This document shows positions 44,119 through 51,004 of a stretch of DNA of 64,000 nucleotides, in pieces (within the stretch, counting starts at the first letter, position 1; each line of letters opens with the position of its first letter). The stretch covers positions 62,001-126,000 of the forward strand of contig NZ_JARXIA010000016.1 in the NCBI RefSeq assembly GCF_031127875.1, in the 5' to 3' direction. The position numbers and the translations under genes are program-made. Source of the stretch: Pelagicoccus sp. SDUM812005 (lineage in GTDB: Bacteria; Verrucomicrobiota; Verrucomicrobiia; Opitutales; Opitutaceae). Below the pieces are notes generated by a model that saw nothing but the letters and a program-made list of their open reading frames with translations, made no database searches and was not told the origin of the DNA.

Positions 44119-44886
44119 ATGCGCTTTCGCCCCTGTATCGATCTAAGAAATGGCAAAGTCGTCCAAATCGTGGGCGGCACGCTTTCCGACAGCTCCGAGT
44201 CGAGCGTGGAGACCAATTTCGAGTCGGAGATGGCTCCGGCGGACTTTGCCCGCATGTACCAGCGCGACGGGCTGACCGGCGGGCATGTGATCGCCCTCGG
44301 CCCGGGCAACAAGGAGGCGGCTCTTTCGGCCTTGGCGGCTTACCCGGGCGGCTTGCAGTACGGCGGCGGGGTGACGGCTGAAAATGCGGGCGAATACCTG
44401 GAGGCGGGCGCCTCGCAGGTGATCGTGACCTCTTACGTGTTCCGCGACGGAAAGGTCGATTTCGGGCGCTTGGAGAAACTGGTTTCGGAAACCGGAAAGG
44501 AGCGCCTGGTCTTGGATTTGAGCTGTCGCGCCCGCGACGGGCAGTACTGGGTGGTGACGGATCGCTGGCAGAATTTCACCAGCACCTGCGTGGATGCGGA
44601 TACGATCGCGGAGCTCGGAAAGTACTGCTGCGAGTTTCTGGTGCACGGGGTGGACGTGGAAGGGCGCATGAGCGGCATCGAGGAGGACTTGGTGCGGATG
44701 CTCGGCGCTAATTGTGAACTGCCAATGACTTACGCGGGTGGTGCTCGGTCGCTCGAGGATCTGGATCGGGTGGAGAGCTTGGGCGGCGGCAAGGTGGACC
44801 TGACCATTGGCAGCGCCTTGGACGTGTTTGGCGGGCAGGTGGCTTACGCGGACGTGATCGCCTGGCACCGCAGCCGCAACCCCTAG
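44119..44886 (+). CDS. hisA: Phosphoribosylformimino-AICAR ribotide isomerase, eukaryotic (HIS6) type
   Basis: Histidine pathway isomerase, a TIM barrel of 255 residues. It follows the fungal/plant HIS6 type, not the usual bacterial HisA: RPCIDLRNGKVVQIVGGTL at the N-terminus, GGHVIALGPGNKEAA near 55, LQYGGGV near 76, VIVTSYVF near 97, VLDLSCRARDGQYWV near 133, EFLVHGVDVEGRMSGI near 174, and TYAGGARSLEDL near 208. The catalytic aspartates at strand ends are kept (CID, HGVDVEG). No other his genes are adjacent. Confidence 0.92.
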   Translation: MRFRPCIDLRNGKVVQIVGGTLSDSSESSVETNFESEMAPADFARMYQRDGLTGGHVIALGPGNKEAALSALAAYPGGLQYGGGVTAENAGEYLEAGASQVIVTSYVFRDGKVDFGRLEKLVSETGKERLVLDLSCRARDGQYWVVTDRWQNFTSTCVDADTIAELGKYCCEFLVHGVDVEGRMSGIEEDLVRMLGANCELPMTYAGGARSLEDLDRVESLGGGKVDLTIGSALDVFGGQVAYADVIAWHRSRNP

Positions 44887-44905
44887 GGCAGGGGAATTTT
44901 ATCGA

Positions 44906-44929
44906 ACCCCCTGCGGGCGAGCAGGGGGT
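44906..44929. terminator. Strong hairpin after hisA
   Basis: ACCCCCTGC and GCAGGGGGT pair perfectly around GGGCGA. It lies 19 bases after the hisA stop. There is no T run, so a factor-dependent end or RNA-stabilising role is as likely as intrinsic termination. Confidence 0.5.
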
Positions 44930-45017
44930 GGAGCCTAGCTGATTTTGAGTGGTATCCGCTCTACAGTAGGAATCCCTTGGGCCGATCCTATTAGAGAACT
45001 CTTGGAGGATCGCATTT

Positions 45018-45998
45018 ATGAAACAGCTCGTTCGCACAGCTCACACCACGACTTTTGGACTTATTTCTCGGATTGCCCTGTCCGCAATCGCCCTTGCCGC
45101 CACCGCTGCTAGCCATGCCTCGGACTTCAAGGACACGGAGGTCGAGTGGGAGTTCAAGTCGGGCTTGGACAAGGCCGCTTTTGCGAAGGCCTTCAATGCG
45201 AAGATCAAGGAAGGCTTCCGCATCGCGGATATCGAAACCTACCGCAGCGGTCGCACGACCACGGTTTCGACCATTTGGACGAAGCTCGCGGTGGCGGAAG
45301 TGTGGCAGGTCGAGATGTCGCTCCCGATCGCCGATTTTCTCGATAAGCACGAGGCTCACCTCAAGAACGGCTATTCCTTGGTCGAGTTCGAGGTGGATCG
45401 TTTCGGGGCGACCTTGCATTTCTCGGGAGTTTGGATGAAGAGCCAGGAAGGGCTGGAGACTGAGTTCTACTTCGGAATGGAGAGCCTCTCGTTCTCGAAT
45501 CGCTACGGTGAAATGGCGGACCGAGGCTTTCGCTTGATCGACTTCGAGGCCTACGAAGCGAACGGGAAGTTTCGCCACGCTGGGGTTTGGATGAAGAACG
45601 ACGGGTACGAGGTGCGCTTCTACCGCGGCATCGAGAAGGACAAGTTTGCGAACGTAGCCAAGAGCTTGGACGCAGGGGGCTTTCGCCTTCTCGATATCGA
45701 AGGCTACGACTTCGAGGGCGAATTCGTTTTCGGCGCGGAGTGGGTGAAGCGGGCCGAGTGGCAGAAGAGCCAGTACGCCTTCGACCTGTTGCCGGACGAG
45801 TTCTACAATAAGAACTCGATGTATTTGAGCGATGGATACCGTTTGACTGAGTTCGAAACCTACGAGGACAACGGCGTGGTCTACTACTGCGGTAGCTGGC
45901 TAAAGGGGAATCCTGCCGACTACGCGGCGGAAGAAGCCCAGGCCGAAACCAAGAAAAAGAAGAAGTCCTCGCTCGAGCAGTTCCGCACGGGGAACTAA
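45018..45998 (+). CDS. Exported tandem-repeat protein (BTRD1-like repeats)
   Basis: A 326-residue protein with a signal peptide (cleavage near SHAS, residue 35). The mature part consists of about five repeats of roughly 50 residues, each with a segment such as GFRIADIETYRSG, GYSLVEFEVDRFG, GFRLIDFEAYEANG, GFRLLDIEGYDFEG and GYRLTEFETYEDNG, followed by a W-K or W-V strand (GVWMK, GVWMK, AEWVK, GSWLK). This fits bacterial tandem repeat domain 1, a propeller-like fold seen in polyglycine hydrolases and uncharacterised secreted proteins. The tail is lysine-rich (KKKKK). A catalytic function is not evident. Confidence 0.72.
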   Translation: MKQLVRTAHTTTFGLISRIALSAIALAATAASHASDFKDTEVEWEFKSGLDKAAFAKAFNAKIKEGFRIADIETYRSGRTTTVSTIWTKLAVAEVWQVEMSLPIADFLDKHEAHLKNGYSLVEFEVDRFGATLHFSGVWMKSQEGLETEFYFGMESLSFSNRYGEMADRGFRLIDFEAYEANGKFRHAGVWMKNDGYEVRFYRGIEKDKFANVAKSLDAGGFRLLDIEGYDFEGEFVFGAEWVKRAEWQKSQYAFDLLPDEFYNKNSMYLSDGYRLTEFETYEDNGVVYYCGSWLKGNPADYAAEEAQAETKKKKKSSLEQFRTGN

Positions 45999-46020
45999 GG
46001 CGGTTCTCGCCACGTTCGCT

Positions 46021-47031
46021 CTAGAGCGAAAGCTGTTGCATCCAGTCGGCTATGATCTGGTTGGTGCGACGCGTATCGGAGATCTTCATACACGGAGCCT
46101 CGGGCTGTTCGCCCGCAAGCAATTGGGCAAAGGTGTCGGCCTCCACGCCGTAGAGTTCGCGACTTTCCCGGCCTTTGAGGATTTTCGGGGAATCGGCGTC
46201 GGCTAGGTGCAGCTGGAAGCTCCACTCGCCGCCGCGCGGGCCGACGATCCAGGGTTCCGCCACGTCGATCCAACCCTTGCTGCCGTAGATCCTCACATGG
46301 TTGTTTTGGGCTAGCTGGGTGCTGCAGGAGATCTGGGCGAGGACGCCGTTCGAAAATTGCAGGTTGGCGATGGCCAGGGTATCGGTTTCGCACTGCGGAT
46401 CGATTTGGCCGCTCCCGCCGGTGCATTGTACCTCGGTTTCCTCTCCGCCGTTGGCGAGGTCCGCGACCATGCAGGCGAAGGAGGCGGTGTAGCCTCCCAC
46501 GTCGAGTATGCCGCCGCCGCCAAGTTTCTTGGAGAAGAGGCGTCCTTCGGGATTGTAGGGAGCGTGGAAGCCGAAGGCGGCTTGCACGAGCTTCACTTCG
46601 CCGATGGCGCCTTCGCGCAGGAGGGCGGCGACTTTGGCGGTTTGCGGGTGGCAGCGGTACATGTAGGCTTCCACGAGGGTCACGCCCGCTTTTGCGGCGG
46701 CGGCGATGATGGCTTCCGTTTCTTCCATGTTCATGGCGATCGGCTTTTCGCAGAGGATGTGCTTGCCGGCTTGGGCGGCCGCGATGGCCATTTCCGCATG
46801 GTAGGGGTGGGGCGAGGCGATGTAGACGGCATCGACGTCGTCCTGGGCGAGCAGTTCGGCGTGGCTGCCGTAGGCGGCCGGGTTGCCGTGCTGGGCGGCG
46901 AAGTCCTTGGCCGCCTCGAGGGAGCGGCTGGAAACGGCGGCCAGAACGCCGGTGTTGGAGGAGGCGATGCCCTCGGCGAAACGCCCTGCGATGAAGCCAG
47001 TCGATAGAATTCCCCAGCGTAGTTTTTGCAT
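46021..47031 (-). CDS. Gfo/Idh/MocA-family NAD(P)-dependent oxidoreductase
   Basis: A 336-residue oxidoreductase: Rossmann fold at the N-terminus (RWGILSTGFIAGRFAEGI), the YIASPHPYHAEM segment near 72, CEKPIAMNMEE near 95 (the conserved EKP motif with the catalytic-site lysine), and the C-terminal alpha/beta domain with GGGGILDVGGYTASF near 172. Usually acts on sugars or sugar derivatives; the substrate cannot be read here. No signal sequence. Confidence 0.92.
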   Translation of the reverse strand: MQKLRWGILSTGFIAGRFAEGIASSNTGVLAAVSSRSLEAAKDFAAQHGNPAAYGSHAELLAQDDVDAVYIASPHPYHAEMAIAAAQAGKHILCEKPIAMNMEETEAIIAAAAKAGVTLVEAYMYRCHPQTAKVAALLREGAIGEVKLVQAAFGFHAPYNPEGRLFSKKLGGGGILDVGGYTASFACMVADLANGGEETEVQCTGGSGQIDPQCETDTLAIANLQFSNGVLAQISCSTQLAQNNHVRIYGSKGWIDVAEPWIVGPRGGEWSFQLHLADADSPKILKGRESRELYGVEADTFAQLLAGEQPEAPCMKISDTRRTNQIIADWMQQLSL

Positions 47032-47133
47032 GGAGACGTATGTTGGAGCGGGAGGGAATCTTGGCGAGACTGGATGCTGCGAATCGCCAGATTTTCGTTT
47101 GCCTTTCGATGGGCATCGGTCTCCTTCGTGGGG

Positions 47134-47883
47134 ATGGATTTCGAGTTATGGCGATGGGCGATGTTTGCGCTTGCGGCCTTGATCATTGGTTTGAGCAAGA
47201 GCGGCGTGCCGGGGCTTGGAATCCTCAATGTAGCGATTTTCCAGATACTTCTGGAGTCGAAGGAAGCGGTGGGCTTCGGCTTGCCGCTGTTGATAGCGGG
47301 CGACCTGTGCTCCCTGCTGATCTACCGCAAGCATGCGGAGTGGAAGCACATCTTTCGCTTGGTGCCGTGGGCGGTTGCGGGAGTGGTCGTTGGCTGGCTG
47401 ACCTTGGGGGCGATGCAGGAAAACCAGGCTCGTTTGGTGATCAGCATCGTGCTGGCCGTGATGCTGGGGCTGCACGTGCTTAGGGAAAAGTATCCCAAGC
47501 TCATCAGCGCCGCCTTGCCGCACAGCTACGGAGCGGCGGCCAGCATCGGCGTGATCGCGGCCTTCGTGTCGACCTTGGCCAACGCGGCCGGTCCGATCAT
47601 GATCCTGTTCCTGCTTTCCATGCGCTTGCCGAAGATGGCCTTCATGGGGACCAGCGTCTATTTCTTCACCTTCTTGAATATCTTCAAGGTGCCTTTTTTG
47701 CATCAGCAAGGCTTGGTGAATTGGGGAAGCTTGGAAGCGAACCTCAAGCTCCTGCCCTTCGTGCTGGCAGGCAGCGTTCTGGGTTACCTGTTCGCCAAGA
47801 AGATTAGCCAAGCCTGGTTCGAGCGGGTCGCCTTTTGGCTGACAGTTGCCGCGGTGGCTTACATGTTGTTCATTTCGTTTTAA
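47134..47883 (+). CDS. TauE/SafE-family membrane transporter
   Basis: Integral membrane protein of 249 residues with about eight hydrophobic segments. The first, MFALAALIIGLSKSGVPGLG, has the family's glycine-rich start, and the second half repeats the pattern with AAFVSTLANAAGPIMILFL. Such proteins export sulfite, sulfonates or related anions; the substrate is not assigned. ATG 47134 is chosen to begin just before the first helix. The ruvC gene starts three bases after its stop, so they are probably cotranscribed. Confidence 0.85.
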   Translation: MDFELWRWAMFALAALIIGLSKSGVPGLGILNVAIFQILLESKEAVGFGLPLLIAGDLCSLLIYRKHAEWKHIFRLVPWAVAGVVVGWLTLGAMQENQARLVISIVLAVMLGLHVLREKYPKLISAALPHSYGAAASIGVIAAFVSTLANAAGPIMILFLLSMRLPKMAFMGTSVYFFTFLNIFKVPFLHQQGLVNWGSLEANLKLLPFVLAGSVLGYLFAKKISQAWFERVAFWLTVAAVAYMLFISF

Positions 47884-47886
47884 GCA

Positions 47887-48459
47887 ATGGCGCGCAAAGG
47901 AGTAAGAGATCTGTGGAAGGCTAAGGTCGCCGGCAAGCCGGTGGCTTCGAATATCGGAGCGATGGCTTCCCTCGTGAAGAAGAAGTACGTGGGTACGATC
48001 CTAGGCGTGGACCCGAGTTTGCGCGGGTCTGGCTTCGCGGTGATCGAGTTTGCGAGCGGCGGACGCCAAACCTTGCTGCGGAGCGAGACCCTGAAGCAAA
48101 AGCCGAAAGTCAGCATGCCGCAGTGCCTGGGCAACATTTGCGAAAAGATGCTCCATCTTTTGGATACGTACGAGATCGACGTGGTGGCGCTGGAGCAGAC
48201 AATCTACGTGCAGAATTTCCAGACGGCGCAAATCTTGGGGGCGGCGCGGGGGGCGGCGATCGCTGCGGCCGCCATGCGCGGCAAGGAGGTTTTCGAGTAT
48301 CCGCCGCTGCGCGTGAAGCAAGCGGTGGTGGGGAACGGTCGAGCCAGCAAGGAGCAGGTTGCCAAGACGGTCCGCACCTTGTTAGGCCACGGCGCCTTGC
48401 TGGAGCTGGACGAATCGGACGCGGCCGCGGTGGCCATGACTCATGCCTTCACCGGCTAG
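47887..48459 (+). CDS. ruvC: Holliday junction resolvase RuvC
   Basis: Endonuclease that resolves Holliday junctions with RuvAB. The four acidic sites are visible: ILGVDPSLRGSG (Asp near residue 42), VVALEQTIYVQN (Glu near 101), and the pair in LDESDAAAVAMTHAF near the C-terminus. Length is 190 residues; about 35 extra residues precede the first catalytic strand, so an internal ATG at 47962 would give the usual length. ruvA and ruvB are not in the window. Confidence 0.93.
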   Translation: MARKGVRDLWKAKVAGKPVASNIGAMASLVKKKYVGTILGVDPSLRGSGFAVIEFASGGRQTLLRSETLKQKPKVSMPQCLGNICEKMLHLLDTYEIDVVALEQTIYVQNFQTAQILGAARGAAIAAAAMRGKEVFEYPPLRVKQAVVGNGRASKEQVAKTVRTLLGHGALLELDESDAAAVAMTHAFTG

Positions 48460-48484
48460 ACGCTTGTGCGGCGCGGCGGTCGGC

Positions 48485-48589
48485 TAGAGCGTTTTTCGTT
48501 TCGTTAGTCGTACTGTGTGATGAGGGAGACGCGGCGTGCCCGGCGGTCCCGCCCTACCTTATGCCAATGATCAAACGAAAAATGCGCTA
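48485..48589. repeat. Palindrome-ended repeat, family A copy 2 (MITE-like)
   Basis: A 105 bp element almost identical to 22945-23048, with ends TAGAGCGTTTTTCGTTT and AAACGAAAAATGCGCTA. It fills the gap between ruvC and the convergent beta-CASP nuclease gene and provides that gene's TAG stop (48587-48589). It is bounded by CTAG on both sides. Confidence 0.92.
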
Positions 48590-49948
48590 GATTTCGACCG
48601 GCTTTAGCGGTTCGGGATCGATGACGTTGACCGGATGGTCGGCGGCTTCCAAGGCTTGGCTGAACCAGTCGCGGGCGCCGGGGTCGCCATGGGTGAGCAC
48701 GATGGACTTGGGTTCGGCCGCAAGGGCGAACTCGAGGATTTCCTCCCGGTCCGCGTGGCCGCTCATCTCGTAGCGGTCCACCTGGGCGAGGACGGGGCAC
48801 TGGTAGTCGAGCACGTCGAAAAGGAAGGTTTGGCCGGGCTTGGTTTCCAGCAGCTTGCCGCCAGGGGTGTCGGGGTCGCAGTAGCCGACGAAGCAAATCG
48901 AGTTTTTAGTGCCGGCCAGAATGGTGGAAGCCAGTTGGTAGCTGGGGGTCCGCTCGACCAGCATGCCGCTGCTGAGCACGAAGACGCCGGGTTCTCCGGG
49001 CTCCTTGCCGGGAGTGAGCTTGCGGGGCGGGCGCTTGAGGCGCAGCTCCTTGGTGACCTTGCGGGTGTAGTTGATCAGCTGGGTCCGCTTGGTGATGTGG
49101 TCGAAGTAGTCGGCGATATCGAGTCCGAGTCCAGCTCCGTAGACGGGGCACTTGGGGAGGCGTCCATCCTTGCGGGCGTCGTTGAGGAGGGTGAGCAGCT
49201 CCTGCATGCGGCCGAGGGCGAAGACGGGGATGAGGACCGAGCCGCCGCGGCGGATGGTTTCGCCGACTTGCTTGAGCAGGCGTTTCACCTCGCTCTGGCG
49301 GGTGGTGCCTTCCGTGCGTTCCGTTTCGCCGCGGGTCGTTTCGATGACCATGGCGTCGAACTTCTTGGCCTTGGGAAAGCGTGCTCCGTTGAGCACGCGT
49401 TGGTCGTCGAAGAGCACGTCGCCGGTGAAGAAGACGGTCTTGCCGCCGTGCTCGATCTGGAAGCCGCCGGCTCCCGCAACGTGCCCTGCTTGGTAAAGGG
49501 TGATGGTGATGGCTTCGCCCTTGAGGTTGAGCTGCAGCGGCTCCTTGTACTTGAGCGGCTCGAAGCGGCTGGAAATGCCGTCGATGTCCTCGTGCGTAAA
49601 AAGTGGATACTCCGGGATGCGCTTCTCTTCCTTCTGGCGCTTCATCACGTTGCAGGAGTTGTGCAGCATGCGCTCGACCAGCATTTGGCTGGGGAGGCTC
49701 ATGAAGACGCGGGCCTTGGGGTGGCGGCGCAGGAGGACGGGCAGGGAGCCGATGTGGTCGAGATGGCAGTGGGTGACGATGACGAAATCGATTTCCCGGT
49801 CGCCAATATGGTCGAAGTCGGGCATGGCATCGTTTCCGGTCAGCTTGGGATGGAGCCCCGCATCGACTACGAAGTTGTAGCTCCCTGCTTCGACGAGCAG
49901 CGAATTTGAGCCTATGCCTCCCTCTCTATTAAGATCCGTAATTTTCAT
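48587..49948 (-). CDS. Metallo-beta-lactamase/beta-CASP RNA-processing nuclease
   Basis: A 453-residue nuclease related to the CPSF73/RNase J group. Metallo-beta-lactamase motifs: VTHCHLDHIG near residue 60, AGHVAGAGGFQIEH near 153, FFTGDVLFD near 173, and the beta-CASP motifs ETTRGE (about 198), SGHADREE near 397 and LTHGDPGA near 417. It probably processes or degrades RNA in the cytoplasm. The TAG stop belongs to the family A repeat. Confidence 0.9.
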   Translation of the reverse strand: MKITDLNREGGIGSNSLLVEAGSYNFVVDAGLHPKLTGNDAMPDFDHIGDREIDFVIVTHCHLDHIGSLPVLLRRHPKARVFMSLPSQMLVERMLHNSCNVMKRQKEEKRIPEYPLFTHEDIDGISSRFEPLKYKEPLQLNLKGEAITITLYQAGHVAGAGGFQIEHGGKTVFFTGDVLFDDQRVLNGARFPKAKKFDAMVIETTRGETERTEGTTRQSEVKRLLKQVGETIRRGGSVLIPVFALGRMQELLTLLNDARKDGRLPKCPVYGAGLGLDIADYFDHITKRTQLINYTRKVTKELRLKRPPRKLTPGKEPGEPGVFVLSSGMLVERTPSYQLASTILAGTKNSICFVGYCDPDTPGGKLLETKPGQTFLFDVLDYQCPVLAQVDRYEMSGHADREEILEFALAAEPKSIVLTHGDPGARDWFSQALEAADHPVNVIDPEPLKPVEI

Positions 49949-50014
49949 GCCGACTGGAAAAAGGGCTGGATGGAGAGGGAAAGCCCTCCAGCGGTCAAGG
50001 CATTTGAAAGTGCC

Positions 50015-50812
50015 CTATTCGCTGGGGGAAGCCAGTCCAGCGAGGGCTTTCAGGACGTGGGAGGCGGCGAAGAAGCCGAAGGTGCCGGTCAGGTGGGTGG
50101 CGGCGCCGTAGCCGCTGGAGCAGTCCAGGCGCACGCTCTGGGGGCCGGAGTCCTCGCCTTCGAGCTCGCAGCTTTCCGGGGGGCGAGGCTCTTCGGGGGA
50201 GAAGACGCAGTCGATATGGAACTTGCGCTTCTTTTGGCGGGGAAATCCGTGCTGCTGCCGTAGCTGCTTGCGCACCCGCTTGAGCAGCTGGTCGTTGATG
50301 GAGCGGGCCAGGTCGCAGATCTGGATCTGCGTCGGGTCGATGCGGCCGCCGGCTCCGCCGATGGTCAGGATGGGCGTTTCGAGGCGCTTGCAGGCGGCGA
50401 TGAGGGCGACTTTGTGGTTGGTGCTGTCGATGGCGTCGATGACGTAGTCGAAGCCGGCGGCGAGGATTTCGTCTACGTTCTTGGCCGTGAGGAAGGTGTG
50501 CACGGTCGTGACTTGGCACTCTGGATTGATGGCCCGGCAGCGGGCCGCCATGGTCTCGATCTTGGAGGCGCCGATGAGGCCGTCGAGGGCGTGGATCTGG
50601 CGGTTGACGTTGCTTTCGCAGATGTCGTCGAGGTCGACGAGAGTGAGGTGGCCGATGCCGCTGCGGGCGAGGGCTTCCACGATCCAGGAGCCGACCCCGC
50701 CGATGCCGACTACGCAAACGTGGGCGGCGCGGAAGCGCTCGAGCGCAGCGGCTCCGTAGAGCCTGCCGATGCCGCCGAATCGGAAATCAAAGTTTGCCTG
50801 CGTGTCTGCCAT
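50015..50812 (-). CDS. tcdA: tRNA threonylcarbamoyladenosine dehydratase, TcdA (CsdL)
   Basis: E1-like enzyme that uses ATP to cyclise t6A37 to ct6A in tRNA. The 265-residue protein has RFGGIGRLYGAAALERF at the start, the nucleotide loop VVGIGGVGSWIVEALARSGIG near 33, VDLDDICESNVNRQIHAL near 58 and YVIDAIDSTNHKVALIAAC near 122. The C-terminal part has RKKRKFHIDCVFS. ATG 50812 is preferred; the frame extends 14 codons upstream without family similarity. Confidence 0.93.
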   Translation of the reverse strand: MADTQANFDFRFGGIGRLYGAAALERFRAAHVCVVGIGGVGSWIVEALARSGIGHLTLVDLDDICESNVNRQIHALDGLIGASKIETMAARCRAINPECQVTTVHTFLTAKNVDEILAAGFDYVIDAIDSTNHKVALIAACKRLETPILTIGGAGGRIDPTQIQICDLARSINDQLLKRVRKQLRQQHGFPRQKKRKFHIDCVFSPEEPRPPESCELEGEDSGPQSVRLDCSSGYGAATHLTGTFGFFAASHVLKALAGLASPSE

Positions 50813-50889
50813 AGCGTCTGAAAAAGAGACTGGGAAGGTGCCGAACTTCGGCACGCTGGCAAGTTCGCTTTTAGTCGAGGGACTCGAAT

Positions 50890-50966
50890 CGTAGCGCCGA
50901 GCTTTAGCCGGCGTCCTTTGCGCAAGCTCTTACCTTCGTGGACGCTGGCTAAAGCTCAGCGCTACG
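50890..50966. repeat. Palindromic repeat, family B copy 2 (REP-like)
   Basis: Arms 50890-50915 and 50941-50966 are reverse complements with two mismatches and a 25-base loop. The arm core CGTAGCGCCGAGCTTTAGCC is the same as at 8318-8404. It lies upstream of tcdA and downstream of the second TonB receptor, both on the minus strand. Confidence 0.88.
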
Positions 50967-51004
50967 GGGATCGCCCCCTTGTTCCACCAGGCTCTGACCG
51001 GACG

